This document shows, piece after piece, positions 7,895-16,761 of a stretch of DNA of 64,000 bases. Each line of letters starts with the position of its first letter. Within the stretch, counting starts at the first letter, position 1. Location of the stretch: contig NZ_JABXKL010000039.1 of NCBI RefSeq assembly GCF_017114995.1, positions 186,001 to 250,000 on the forward strand, in the 5' to 3' direction. The translations under genes and the position numbers were made by a program. The notes beneath the pieces were generated by a model. The model was not told where the DNA came from, ran no database searches, and worked only from the letters and a program-made list of their open reading frames with translations. This DNA is from Nostoc sp. NMS9 (GTDB lineage: Bacteria; Cyanobacteriota; Cyanobacteriia; Cyanobacteriales; Nostocaceae).

Positions 7895-9085
7895 ATGGAT
7901 TTTAGTCAACTCCTGGCTGAAAAAAAGGACACCATCCTTGATAAATGGATTTTAGCAGTTCGTAAGGATAGACGGATTGAAAGTGCTGATGACCTATCTT
8001 ATACAGCGGTTAAGGATCACATCCCTGATGTTTTGAAAGCTATGGTGACAGTGCTTTCAAAATCTCAAGAGAATGATATTCAGTCAATAGTTACTGCCAG
8101 TTTTCAGCATGGAGCGATTCGAGCCGAACAAGGCTTTGATCCAGCAGAAATTGCTAGAGAATATCATCTGCTGCGAACAGTAATATTTGATGCGCTACAA
8201 ACAGATTTACTAAATGGAATCCCATCAGAGATAATTCGTTCCATGCGTTTGATTGACGCTATCATCGACGAAGCGATCGCTCGATGTTTCAAGAGTTATG
8301 TTGAAGAACGCCTGCGGGAATTACACAAGTTGCAAGCATCACTAACGCTCCATAATCAAGAACTCACGCGGCTAATTAGCGCTAATCAAGAGTATCTTTC
8401 CCAACTAGCCCACGAATTGAAACATCCTCTAACTTCCATTATTGGTTATTCGGATCTGTTTTTACGCCAACAACGACGAAAGACTGAGATCAAAGACAAC
8501 TTTACCAATTTAGAACATATTGAGCGGGTACTACGCAATGGTAGACAATTACTCCATCTAATCAATGATGTACTAGAACTTTCGCGCTATGACGCTGGGC
8601 AGATAAAACTCCAATTAGCACCTACCGATGTGCGTGAATTAATCGATAATGTGTGTGAAATGTTGGAACCTTTAGCTGCGGGAAAAAATCTACAAATAGT
8701 AGTCGATTGCGATCGCATCCCTGAAAAATTAATCACAGATTCTTTTCAATTGCAACAAATTGTTACAAATCTTATTAGTAATGCGATTCGTTATACAGAG
8801 TCGGGGACTATTATTATCATGTGTCAGGTGCTGGAGAAGCAGAGATGGGCGATCGCAGTTTCTGACACTGGAGTTGGCATTGCACCCGAAAACCAAGCCC
8901 AGATATTTGAACCCTACTTTCGCGTGAGTTCTAGCGATCGTCCCTATCTTCCTGATAGTACAGGATTGGGGTTAGTGATCGTCTCGCGTTTAGTAAAACT
9001 ATTGCAAGGTCAAATTAACCTAGCCTCACAGGTAGGCGTTGGTTCTACTTTTACCGTAATTTTTCCTTTAGAAGTTGAATTTTAG
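7895..9085 (+). CDS. Sensor histidine kinase with RsbRD-like N-terminal domain
   Basis: This 396-residue cytoplasmic kinase starts with an all-helical region (residues about 1-150, DFSQLLAEKKDTILDKWILAV) of the RsbRD/globin-like sensor type. The dimerisation helix follows with phospho-acceptor His in LAHELKHPLTSIIGYSDL. The catalytic ATPase has the N-box QQIVTNLISNAIRYT, G1 DTGVGIAPE, F-box PYFR and G2 STGLGLVIV. No membrane segment is present. I prefer ATG 7895 because family members start with this MDFSQLL-like helix, although upstream ATG 7790 is in frame and neither has a strong ribosome-binding site. No response regulator gene is adjacent. Confidence 0.88.
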   Translation: MDFSQLLAEKKDTILDKWILAVRKDRRIESADDLSYTAVKDHIPDVLKAMVTVLSKSQENDIQSIVTASFQHGAIRAEQGFDPAEIAREYHLLRTVIFDALQTDLLNGIPSEIIRSMRLIDAIIDEAIARCFKSYVEERLRELHKLQASLTLHNQELTRLISANQEYLSQLAHELKHPLTSIIGYSDLFLRQQRRKTEIKDNFTNLEHIERVLRNGRQLLHLINDVLELSRYDAGQIKLQLAPTDVRELIDNVCEMLEPLAAGKNLQIVVDCDRIPEKLITDSFQLQQIVTNLISNAIRYTESGTIIIMCQVLEKQRWAIAVSDTGVGIAPENQAQIFEPYFRVSSSDRPYLPDSTGLGLVIVSRLVKLLQGQINLASQVGVGSTFTVIFPLEVEF

Positions 9086-9087
9086 AA

Positions 9088-9223
9088 GCGACTGGAAGTC
9101 GCGGCTACACAAGCAAAGTCCACCTTTCCTGCGGAACGCTACGCGAACGTGGACTAATACAAAATCAAGGGTTTTAAACCCACGGAGGTGGGTTTTGTCT
9201 GTATAGCCGCGATTTCCAATCGC
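9088..9223. repeat. Palindromic dispersed element with nested hairpins
   Basis: The 24-base ends (9088-9111 and 9200-9223) are inverted copies with three mismatches, both built on GGAARTCGCGGCTAYACA. Inside, AGTCCAC and GTGGACT form a second stem around a GCGGAACGCTACGCGAACG motif, and a third hairpin at 9176-9196 resembles a terminator. This is the form of a small MITE-like or REP-like element, between the kinase and pepP genes that converge on it. Confidence 0.65.
9176..9196 (+). terminator. Terminator between histidine kinase and pepP
   Basis: AAACCCAC (9176-9183) pairs with GTGGGTTT (9188-9195) around GGAG, followed by T. It lies inside the palindromic element and can serve either convergent gene. 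Confidence 0.6.
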
Positions 9224-9271
9224 CGGGGCTTTACAAATATCCTCTTAGGGATGATGTCTCATCCCCATTTT

Positions 9272-10582
9272 CTATCTTTCAATTTCATCTACTGCTTTGG
9301 GAACCCCCGCAGTTAACACCTCATGTCCCCCAGGTGTAACTAACACATCATCCTCAATCCGAATACCAATGCCAATCCATCGAGGATCAGTCACAGGCTG
9401 GTCTTCTGCTAGTTTGGTATCTGGCACAATATATAGTCCTGGTTCAACTGTCAAAATTTGACCTGGTTGTAAAATTTGAGGTTTGTCTTCACCATGCTGA
9501 TAAACACCGACATCATGGACATCTAAACCTAACCAATGACTGGTGCGGTGCATATAATATGGTTTATATTTCTCTTCTTCAATTAACTTATCAATTTCAC
9601 CTTTGAGAATGCCAAGTTCGACTAAACCTTCTGTGATAACGCGCACTGCTGTATCGTGAACTAATTTGAAGGGATTACCTGGTTGGACTTGAGCGATCGC
9701 TTGTTTTTGCGCCTCTAAAACAATCTCATACAGCGTCTTTTGTTCTGGCGTAAATTTACCACCCACAGGAAATGTCCGGGTAATATCGGAGTTGTAATAA
9801 CCGTAAGCACAACCAGCATCAATTAGCAGTAATTCTCCATCCTGCATTTGACGATTATTTTCAATATAATGCAGTACGCAAGCATTTACACCAGAAGCCA
9901 CAATTGAAGGATAAGCAGGCCCTAACCCACCCCGGACTCGAAAGATGCGTTCCATCTCCGCCTGGATTTCGTACTCATAACGTCCCGGTGCGGCGATTTC
10001 TTGGGCATAATTGTGTGCTTCGGTGGCGATCACAGCTGCTTGACGCATCAATTCCAACTCTGCTTCGCTTTTGATCAATCTCATGCTATTGAGGACAGGG
10101 CCAGTATCTTCAATAGCGATCGGCCCAGTACCGCGCTTCGGATAAGTCCGCAGTAAACTTTGGTAATGTTTCAGGATTTGGTCGTTAAAATTGCGATCGC
10201 GTCCTAAGTGATAGTAAATCCGGCTGGCTTTTTCTAAATACTGCGGTAACTTTTCATCTAACTCACTAATTGGGTAAGCTTCATCAGCACCATAAATTTC
10301 CTTGGCTGCATCTACCCCACAAAGATAACCAGTCCATACTTCCTTTTCGCGATCCTTCGGTTGGACAAACAGCACAAACCGATGTTCTGAATGATGCGGC
10401 GCTAACACTGCTACTGCTTGTGGTTCATTAAAACCAGTCAAGTAAAAAAAATCGCTATCTTGGCGATAAACATACTCGACATCGTTGTGCATCACTGCCA
10501 TTGGCGCACTGCGAAAAATGGCTGTCCCATCACCAATTTTTGCCATTAACTGCTCGCGACGTTGCCGATATTCTGCTTGCAT
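9272..10582 (-). CDS. pepP: Aminopeptidase P (Xaa-Pro aminopeptidase)
   Basis: This 436-residue protein removes N-terminal residues that precede proline. An N-terminal creatinase-like domain (residues about 1-160, FFYLTGFNEPQAVAVL) is followed by the pita-bread metallopeptidase fold. The dinuclear metal ligands are visible: Asp in LLIDAGCAYG, Asp in NSDITRTFPVGG, His in TSHWLGLDVHDVG, Glu in LTVEPGLYI and Glu in GIRIEDDVLVT. Length matches bacterial PepP. It is monocistronic, convergent with the kinase. The site ahead of ATG 10582 is weak. Confidence 0.95.
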   Translation of the reverse strand: MQAEYRQRREQLMAKIGDGTAIFRSAPMAVMHNDVEYVYRQDSDFFYLTGFNEPQAVAVLAPHHSEHRFVLFVQPKDREKEVWTGYLCGVDAAKEIYGADEAYPISELDEKLPQYLEKASRIYYHLGRDRNFNDQILKHYQSLLRTYPKRGTGPIAIEDTGPVLNSMRLIKSEAELELMRQAAVIATEAHNYAQEIAAPGRYEYEIQAEMERIFRVRGGLGPAYPSIVASGVNACVLHYIENNRQMQDGELLLIDAGCAYGYYNSDITRTFPVGGKFTPEQKTLYEIVLEAQKQAIAQVQPGNPFKLVHDTAVRVITEGLVELGILKGEIDKLIEEEKYKPYYMHRTSHWLGLDVHDVGVYQHGEDKPQILQPGQILTVEPGLYIVPDTKLAEDQPVTDPRWIGIGIRIEDDVLVTPGGHEVLTAGVPKAVDEIER

Positions 10583-10995
10583 AGTTGATCTACTTTTAAA
10601 AGTATTGTGTTATTTTACACTATTGGCAACTAGCAGATGCACAGATGATGCCTCTTAAATAGTTGCTAATCTAAGTTATTCTAACCAATATTTGTTTCCA
10701 CTCAAGTTATACACCAGAATACAGAATTCAGAATACAGAATTCAGGAATAAAACACTCTTTATACTTGGGTAACAGACTTAGCTTGTGTACCTCACTTTC
10801 CTTGAAATCTGCTGTAAATTATTGAATAAAAATCAATTATCTCGAAAGACTCAGATTTTCTAGTTTTTAAAAAATTCAGAAATCTTGTTGTTATCGAATG
10901 ATTTAGGATATTCATGAAGTTAAATAAGTTTTAAATGTTTATTATTTTATACAAATTTTGGTATTTCATAAATTTAGCAACACACAGTAAAAAAT
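10583..10995. other. Intergenic region with short direct repeat
   Basis: AT-rich region between divergent pepP and the Nudix gene. At 10714-10743 a unit CAGAATACAGAATT occurs twice in tandem, an STRR-like repeat. No other feature was seen. Confidence 0.5.
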
Positions 10996-11463
10996 ATGTC
11001 CACTCAACCCCTAATAAAAAAAGCGATCGCTTACGTAACCAACAAAAATAAATTAATGGTGTTTACACATACTGATTTTCCGGAAGCTGGCGTGCAAGTA
11101 CCTGCTGGTACAGTTGAAGAAACTGAGGAGCCATCTGATGCTGTACTGCGAGAAATTTATGAAGAATCTGGTATTAAGGGAGTTCGTATTATTGAGTTAT
11201 TGGGTATTTATCAATACAATATGACTCCCTATCGGAATGAAATTCAACAACGTTATGTTTATCATCTCGAATTAACTCAGTCTACACCATCTACTTGGCG
11301 GCATTGGGAAATACATCCAAGTAGCAGCAAAAACCCTATAGCCTTTGATTTTTATTGGGTTAAATTGGATAGCTCAGATTTCGGTCTAGCTGGTGGTCAA
11401 GGTTACTTTTTATCTAAGCTTGTTCACAAATTAAAAAATAGTGGATCTTCAGCCAATACTTAA
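10996..11463 (+). CDS. Nudix hydrolase
   Basis: This 155-residue protein should cleave a nucleoside-diphosphate-linked substrate with Mg2+. The Nudix box (G-x5-E-x7-REUXEEXGU) is intact: it starts at the Gly of PAGTVEETEE and ends with LREIYEESGI, around residues 37-60. The N-terminus has the expected first strand (KAIAYVTNKNKLMVF). The substrate is not predictable. It stands alone, with AT-rich DNA on both sides. Confidence 0.93.
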   Translation: MSTQPLIKKAIAYVTNKNKLMVFTHTDFPEAGVQVPAGTVEETEEPSDAVLREIYEESGIKGVRIIELLGIYQYNMTPYRNEIQQRYVYHLELTQSTPSTWRHWEIHPSSSKNPIAFDFYWVKLDSSDFGLAGGQGYFLSKLVHKLKNSGSSANT

Positions 11464-11981
11464 GAAAGTGCTAAGAAAATAAAGGCAAGATTATACAAAT
11501 TTATTAGGAGTAATGTAGCGATCGCTTCTATCTTAAGTAAGTCAGTATAATGAAACATAAAATAAAATTTTAGTTTGTAGTTAGAGATTCATCGTCAAAA
11601 TAAAAATTATCAGGACTATCTAAGTTTAGAAAAAATATATGGCTAGTGTGGATATTTTTATCTGACTGATTACCATTTAAAAATACAAGTAGATTTTTGA
11701 TACAACATTTAAATATCAAAAAAACTAGATAAAACAATCATTTTTTATCTATAGATAATTATATATAAAGTACAAAAAGTATTTTGTAATTGCTTATCTA
11801 GAACTTGAAATTTTTAGAATAATAGTTTATAACAAACAGATGTTTATTTTCAAATAGTGACATTAATAAATAAAAAATAGTTATAAAGAAATCTTGAAAA
11901 TCAGGTAAATGTTATTTCGTTACAGAAAGAGATTGGCAAAAAAAGTTAAAAGAATATAACAACCAATCATAAAAATAACCC
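11464..11981. other. AT-rich intergenic region
   Basis: About 520 bases of low-GC sequence between the Nudix and FG-GAP genes. Apart from one HIP1 octamer near 11519 I see no gene, hairpin of note or repeat. It presumably holds the promoter of the FG-GAP gene. Confidence 0.45.
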
Positions 11982-13223
11982 ATGTCTGGAAATCAAAATT
12001 CCTCACCTTTAGCTTTGAATACATCTCGATTAGTATCAGATTCTTTTGCAAAATCAGAAATCTTGACAACTTCTCTTAAGAGTATAAATTATGATTTAGG
12101 GTTTGGAAATAAGAGTTCTTCACTAGCACTAGAAAGTGAATCGGTGACTGCGCCTGTTAAAACATCAGCAAATCCCAATCCTAATCCTTACTTAACTAGC
12201 GCGGCGATTACTCCTGACTTTAACGGTGATGGTAAAACAGACAAAGTTTGGGTCAATTCTTCAACTGGTGAGATTATCATTCGGTTAATGGATGGCACAA
12301 CAGTTCTCGAACAGGGTTCTTTGGGTCAATTTGACCTATCCGCCTATGATTACAAAATTGCTGACTTCAATGCTGATAGCAAAACCGACTTCTTATTACG
12401 CAATAAGACAACCGGTGAGAATAGCGTTGTCCTGATGGATGGAACCAAAGTTGGTAGTGCGGCTGCTCTAAGTAGCGTTGATCCAGCTTGGACTCCTCAG
12501 ATTGGAGATTTCAACGGCGATCGCAAAACCGATATCTTCTGGCATAATGGCACAACTGGCGAGAACGCTATTTGGGAGATGGATGGTACAACAGTTCTGA
12601 ATGCAACTGTTCTAGACACTACAGACACAGCACTAACTCCTACCATTGTTGATTTCGACGGCAATGGCAAGAGTGATATCTTCTGGCGCAATCTGACAAC
12701 AGGCGATAACACAGCTTGGTTTATGGATGGTACGCAAAAGACTGAATTTGCTCTGCAATCACAAGATCCCGCCTGGACTGCTAGCCTTGGTGATTTCAAC
12801 GGCGACTTTAAGACTGACATTCTGTGGAGAAACCCTCAAACAGGTGAGAACAAGGTTTGGACGATGAATGGTATCTTAGTCACAGAGGGTGCTTTGGGCA
12901 CACTTGACTCATCCTGGACTTCCAAAATTGGTGACTTCAACGGTGATGGCAAGACTGATATCTTCTGGCACAATGGAACCACAGGTGCGAACACCGCTTG
13001 GCTGATGGATGGCACAACAGTTGCGACTGAAGCTTTCTTACCAGCTAATAACGCGGCCTTGACACCATCCCTTGGCGATTTCAACGGCGATGGCAAGACT
13101 GATATCTACTGGCGCGATCAGACAGCAGGTACAGACAACATTTGGACTATAAATGAAACGACAGCTGTTGAGACTCCCATCAGCGACGCAGATAAACTTG
13201 GCCCAGAGTGGTATACGTTCTAA
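11982..13223 (+). CDS. FG-GAP/VCBS repeat protein (beta-propeller-like, calcium-binding)
   Basis: This 413-residue protein has a Ser-rich N-terminus of about 75 residues and then seven repeats of about 45 residues. Each begins with a calcium-loop-like DFNGDGKTD and continues W/L-x-N-x-TTG-x-N and a Met/Asn-Asp-Gly turn (LMDGTTV). Such repeats form propeller blades in extracellular or surface proteins. No cleavable signal peptide is visible, so the route out of the cell, if any, may be type I secretion or another path. Repeats are similar to each other, suggesting tandem expansion. A MITE lies 38 bases downstream. Function is unknown. Confidence 0.88.
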   Translation: MSGNQNSSPLALNTSRLVSDSFAKSEILTTSLKSINYDLGFGNKSSSLALESESVTAPVKTSANPNPNPYLTSAAITPDFNGDGKTDKVWVNSSTGEIIIRLMDGTTVLEQGSLGQFDLSAYDYKIADFNADSKTDFLLRNKTTGENSVVLMDGTKVGSAAALSSVDPAWTPQIGDFNGDRKTDIFWHNGTTGENAIWEMDGTTVLNATVLDTTDTALTPTIVDFDGNGKSDIFWRNLTTGDNTAWFMDGTQKTEFALQSQDPAWTASLGDFNGDFKTDILWRNPQTGENKVWTMNGILVTEGALGTLDSSWTSKIGDFNGDGKTDIFWHNGTTGANTAWLMDGTTVATEAFLPANNAALTPSLGDFNGDGKTDIYWRDQTAGTDNIWTINETTAVETPISDADKLGPEWYTF

Positions 13224-13260
13224 AATCAGAATTTAGAAACTGGAGACAGGAGTCATTATT

Positions 13261-13597
13261 CATAGGTGTCAACTTAAGATAGAAGTTATTGCCCTCATCC
13301 CAATCCTGTTCGGTTAAGGCAAGAGACGCGATGAATCGCCGTCAAGACGAAAGATTGATTATTGTAGAGACGGCGATTTATCGCGTCTTTGTGATGATTT
13401 ATCGCATCTTTGCGATCTAGAATTTTCATCAAAAAACCTTAACTGAACAGTATTGGCCCTCATCCCCTAACCCCTTCTCACATGTTGGGAGAAGGGGAAC
13501 TGGAGAATTTGCTCCCCTCTCTCAATTGGGAGAGGGGCTGGGGGTGAGGGCAAAACTCATACAGTCAAAAGATTTCAGCTTTAAGTTGACACCAATG
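13261..13597. mobile_element. MITE-like element with inverted ends and 9-bp target duplication
   Basis: The left end reads CATAGGTGTCAACTTAA and the right end, inverted, CATTGGTGTCAACTTAA: 16 of 17 bases match. The 9-mer GTCATTATT flanks both sides directly (13252-13260 and 13598-13606) as a target-site duplication. The 337-bp interior carries no ORF. It holds palindromic modules: one around GGCGATTTATCGCGTC, and a pair of G/C-rich hairpins (AGAAGGGG and GAGAGGGG types). Part of the interior (GTTCGGTTAAGG and GAGACGCGAT) recurs at about 60640-60690. It must be moved by a transposase supplied elsewhere. Confidence 0.82.
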
Positions 13598-13637
13598 GTC
13601 ATTATTTTCCCCCTGCTTCTTTCCCAGTCCCCTTTAT

Positions 13638-14405
13638 TCAAAATTTGTAACTCAAAACCTGAATTTCCCCCTTTTCCGGCAATTTACCAGGGCTAATGGA
13701 AATACTATCTCCATTGCTACGCTGCACTGTCATCCCTTGCATCAAGGTCAGAAAATTATCCAGTGGTGAAAGATCGCACTTAGCAGCATCAGCCGCTTGT
13801 GTACGGTAATGAGTCGGAATCACCAACTTGGGATTTAATACTTGAACAGCCTGCTTTGCTTCCTCAGCATTGTAGGCTTTTGCACTGCCTCCCACTGGAA
13901 TAAATGCTACATCGGGACGCCCCATCAGGATTTTTTGCTCAATGGAAATGGGTGCAGCGGCTCCGCCTAAGTGTAGGATATTAATTCCGCCTTGCTTCCA
14001 ACTCCAAGCAGTATTTGAGCCAAACTGCTTACCACCTTTGCGATCGTGGTCTATGGCAACTCCTTGGAATTTAATACCTTTAAACTCATAAACTCCTGGT
14101 TCATAGATGAGTTTCGCATTTCCCGGTAGTACATCCACAGCACCTTCATCTAGCAGTTGGCTGCTAATAAGTACCAAATCTGCTGCAACTTTTGGGGGAC
14201 GATACCCAGCAGTACAACCGACCGACCGAAATGGATTGACGAGAACTTTCGCACCACCACCAGTAAAAAGAAAGCAAGTATGACCCAACCACTTAACTGA
14301 TAAACCGCTAGATTGTGCGTCAGCTTGAGATTCAGAACCCAAGGTAGTAACCAAAGCTGTTACCAACCCCGCCCCAGCATAGCCCATCAACTGTCGTCGT
14401 TTCAT
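13638..14405 (-). CDS. MBL-fold metal-dependent hydrolase (UlaG-like), exported
   Basis: This 255-residue protein begins with a Tat-like signal (MKRRQLMGYAGAGLVTAL followed by a small-residue site near residue 30). The body is a metallo-beta-lactamase fold of the UlaG-like group: LSVKWLGHTCFLF, LVLISSQLL, KGIKFQGVAIDHDRKGG, INILHLGGAA, PDVAFIPVGGS and LVIPTHYRT. The classical HxHxDH motif is replaced (LISSQLLDEGA), so zinc binding and activity are uncertain. Its ATG is three bases after the trpG stop, so the two are cotranscribed. Substrate unknown. Confidence 0.8.
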   Translation of the reverse strand: MKRRQLMGYAGAGLVTALVTTLGSESQADAQSSGLSVKWLGHTCFLFTGGGAKVLVNPFRSVGCTAGYRPPKVAADLVLISSQLLDEGAVDVLPGNAKLIYEPGVYEFKGIKFQGVAIDHDRKGGKQFGSNTAWSWKQGGINILHLGGAAAPISIEQKILMGRPDVAFIPVGGSAKAYNAEEAKQAVQVLNPKLVIPTHYRTQAADAAKCDLSPLDNFLTLMQGMTVQRSNGDSISISPGKLPEKGEIQVLSYKF

Positions 14406-14408
14406 TAA

Positions 14409-15008
14409 TTATGCTCTTGACTGTAACTGTTCCAGAAAATTTCGCAATAACTGTTTTCCTGAAGATGTCAGGACACTCTCTGGGTGAAACTGGACGCCCT
14501 GAATGTGAGGATAGTTCCGGTGTCGCACTCCCATAATGGTGTTATCTTCAACCCAAGCGGTGATTTCTAACACATCTGGGCAAGTCTCACGTTCGATTAC
14601 CAAACTATGATACCTAGTGGCGGTCAGAGGATTTTCTAATCCCCGGAAAACCCCCACTCCAGTGTGAGACACCTGAGAGGTTTTGCCATGCATCAACTCT
14701 GGAGCAGGAATTATTTTACCACCGAACACTTGACCAATGCTTTGATGTCCCAAACAAACACCCAAAATTGGTAACTCTTGTCCTAGCTGTTCAATCAATT
14801 CTAAAGAAATACCGGCATCTTCCGGGCGACCAGGCCCAGGAGAAATAACTACAGCTTCCGGCTTTAATGCCTGAATCTCATCTATGGATATCTTGTCGTT
14901 ACGAAAAACTTTAATATCATCTGCCACTGGGAACTCTGATGCCAATTCTCCCAGGTACTGCACTAAATTATATGTAAAACTGTCGTAATTGTCGATAACT
15001 ATAATCAA
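14409..15008 (-). CDS. trpG/pabA: Anthranilate / aminodeoxychorismate synthase glutamine amidotransferase subunit
   Basis: This 199-residue class I glutamine amidotransferase supplies ammonia to chorismate-using enzymes for tryptophan or folate synthesis. It has the N-terminal [19 protein letters not shown], the oxyanion strand [14 protein letters not shown], the nucleophile Cys in [11 protein letters not shown], and the His-Glu pair in [10 protein letters not shown]. The length is typical. The start is a TTG at 15008 with AGGAG nine bases upstream. In cyanobacteria one subunit often serves both pathways, and sequence alone does not decide. Confidence 0.93.
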   Translation of the reverse strand: MIIVIDNYDSFTYNLVQYLGELASEFPVADDIKVFRNDKISIDEIQALKPEAVVISPGPGRPEDAGISLELIEQLGQELPILGVCLGHQSIGQVFGGKIIPAPELMHGKTSQVSHTGVGVFRGLENPLTATRYHSLVIERETCPDVLEITAWVEDNTIMGVRHRNYPHIQGVQFHPESVLTSSGKQLLRNFLEQLQSRA

Positions 15009-15186
15009 AGCTTATCACTCCTGGTTTCTACCACTTATCAGTTGCAAAAAGCATAGATAAGTATCTCATGCTATTTGTTGGTTAGGTATAAAAATAACGC
15101 TGACATAGACGTGTAGGTATGAAGCGGCTACTCTGCGGCCACTTTCTAAAGATTACCAAGTAATCCTTTAGGCAGGATGCTTGGCA

Positions 15187-15214
15187 CGTAGGCGTAGCTC
15201 GTCGTAGACATCGC
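15187..15214. repeat. Dispersed palindromic repeat between trpG and dgkA
   Basis: The inverse of this stretch, GCGATGTCTACGACGAGCTA followed by CGCCTACG, is the same repeat found at 44139-44169. A second inverted piece, GCTACGCCTACG, lies near 15278-15290 and can pair with GTAGGCGTAGC here. Such repeats litter Nostoc-type genomes. The rest of 15009-15299 holds nothing else recognisable. Confidence 0.6.
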
Positions 15215-15299
15215 ACGACTTAAATTTTGAATATATTCTGCAAAGGGGAGCGGACAGAGTGTAATTATCTTAGTGAGGCTACGCCTACGCAAATCACCT

Positions 15300-15755
15300 C
15301 TACAAAGCCGATATAATTAACGTTGCCAGAGGAGGGAGCAATAGCGTACCTGCTACTAACATCGCTACGAAAGCAGAAACAAGCACTGCACCAGCCGCAC
15401 AATCTTTAGCAATTTTTGCCAAATCATGGTATGTCTGCTTAACGGTTAAGTCCACAACAGACTCGATCGCTGTATTTAGTAACTCTAATGCCAATACTAA
15501 ACCACTAGTTATACCAATTACCGCTATTTCCACCGCTTGCAGATGCAAAAAAACGCTTAAAGCGATCGCCATTGCACAAACACTTACATGGATGCGAAAA
15601 TTACGTTGAGTTTGAAAACTATAGCTGATTCCAGCCCAGGCATATTTAAAACTAACAAATAAATTAGAGGCTACTTTCCAGGAGAATTCCCGTTCGTTAG
15701 ACACTAGTGTTTGTAACGAGGTAGGTGTTGGTGATGGAGAAATTTTTTGGGACAT
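15300..15755 (-). CDS. dgkA: Diacylglycerol kinase / undecaprenol kinase
   Basis: This 151-residue integral membrane kinase has three hydrophobic helices after an approximately 30-residue Ser/Thr-rich N-terminus. The signature ELLNTAIESVVDL (residues about 88-100) carries the catalytic Glu and the nucleotide-binding residues of the DgkA family, followed by AKDCAAGAVL. It phosphorylates diacylglycerol or undecaprenol; cyanobacterial substrate preference is not resolvable here. It follows ybeY at a distance of about 150 bases in the same direction. Confidence 0.92.
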   Translation of the reverse strand: MSQKISPSPTPTSLQTLVSNEREFSWKVASNLFVSFKYAWAGISYSFQTQRNFRIHVSVCAMAIALSVFLHLQAVEIAVIGITSGLVLALELLNTAIESVVDLTVKQTYHDLAKIAKDCAAGAVLVSAFVAMLVAGTLLLPPLATLIISAL

Positions 15756-15908
15756 AGACTTAAAAACACAAGAACAGAGTTGCTACAGTGGGAATATTCG
15801 CCGATCTTAATGGCAGAATTAACTTTGAGGCAATCTTTAGGCAATTTTCCACAGAAGTATTATAAAAGTATTACCCAAAATTGACATTAAGAGATACTTC
15901 AGCTACTG

Positions 15909-16442
15909 CTATTCCATGTCAATAGCAATACCTATTGTATTCAGCAATCTCACTTGCTGTTTTAACATTCGCTCCAAACTTTTTTCATCAGGATGATCCC
16001 AGCCCAACAGATGCAATAAACCGTGAGCAGCTAACCAGGCTAGCTCGGTTGGTAAGCTATGTTCCTGTTGTTGAGCTTGGCGTTGTGCTGTATCTACAGA
16101 CACAATAATATCACCTAAGTATAATGGGACAGAGGCAAGCATTTCTTTGCTTTGAGGAAAATCCACCTCCAAAGCTGCAAAGGCTAAAACATCTGTCGGC
16201 TTATTTTGCTGACGATATTGAGCATTCAGTTCTTGAATTTGCGAGTCATCTGTCAAACGCAGCCCGATTTCATAACTTGGCGCTGGTGGAATCTGAGGCT
16301 GAAGTATTTCCAACCAGTGATTAAACCAGTTTTCCCAAGTTTCAGGGGTAATTCGGGCATCAGTCTCGTCAATTTTTACAGATGTTGTCGGGGACAACTC
16401 ATAAAAATACTCCTCCACGTATAGTTCAACTCTCAGGGGCAC
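15909..16442 (-). CDS. ybeY: Endoribonuclease YbeY (16S rRNA maturation)
   Basis: This 177-residue metalloenzyme acts in 16S rRNA 3'-end processing and ribosome quality control. The zinc motif HGLLHLLGWDH (three His) near the C-terminus and the preceding LGDIIVSVDTAQRQA are diagnostic. The start is GTG 16442, five bases after AAGGAG. Tyr in the usual GYDH motif is Trp here, a tolerated change. It lies 34 bases after the DUF3285 gene. Confidence 0.95.
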   Translation of the reverse strand: MPLRVELYVEEYFYELSPTTSVKIDETDARITPETWENWFNHWLEILQPQIPPAPSYEIGLRLTDDSQIQELNAQYRQQNKPTDVLAFAALEVDFPQSKEMLASVPLYLGDIIVSVDTAQRQAQQQEHSLPTELAWLAAHGLLHLLGWDHPDEKSLERMLKQQVRLLNTIGIAIDME

Positions 16443-16475
16443 AAAGTCTCCTTGTCTGAGGTTTACGACTTATCG

Positions 16476-16631
16476 TTAGTGAGTGAGGTAAGCAAGACCA
16501 ACAAGCAGAGCTAAAAGCCCTACAGCAGTCAACGCAAAATGCTTTAGGGAAGTTCCACCCTTGCGCACCATGTTTCGCATGGCGAGTTTGACATAGCTAG
16601 GTTGAGGTTCTGTTGAAGGAGAGTTACTCAT
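16476..16631 (-). CDS. Small membrane protein, DUF3285 family
   Basis: This 51-residue protein begins MSNSPSTEPQPSYVKLAMRN. It has a basic stretch (MVRKGGTSLKHF) and one C-terminal membrane helix (ALTAVGLLALLVGLAYL). It matches my recollection of the small cyanobacterial DUF3285 family that sits next to ybeY. A longer frame exists upstream but its extra residues are low-quality and cross a hairpin, so I use ATG 16631. Function is unknown. Confidence 0.8.
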   Translation of the reverse strand: MSNSPSTEPQPSYVKLAMRNMVRKGGTSLKHFALTAVGLLALLVGLAYLTH

Positions 16632-16700
16632 AGTTATTTGTCTACAGACTCTTTTATAACTGTAACAGTTGGTCTGGGATAGAATTGCGATCGCCCATAT

Positions 16701-16737
16701 ATTGCTAAGGCGTTTCACACAGAAACGCCTTAGCAAT
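16701..16737 (-). terminator. Perfect 16-bp hairpin after prfB
   Basis: ATTGCTAAGGCGTTTC (16701-16716) pairs without mismatch with GAAACGCCTTAGCAAT (16722-16737) around ACACA. It begins 24 bases after the prfB stop and ends 70 bases before the DUF3285 start. There is no U run on the minus strand, so it may stabilise the prfB 3' end or attenuate read-through rather than act as a classic terminator. Confidence 0.6.
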
Positions 16738-16761
16738 CGGGATCTTATGTAATGAGTGCCT

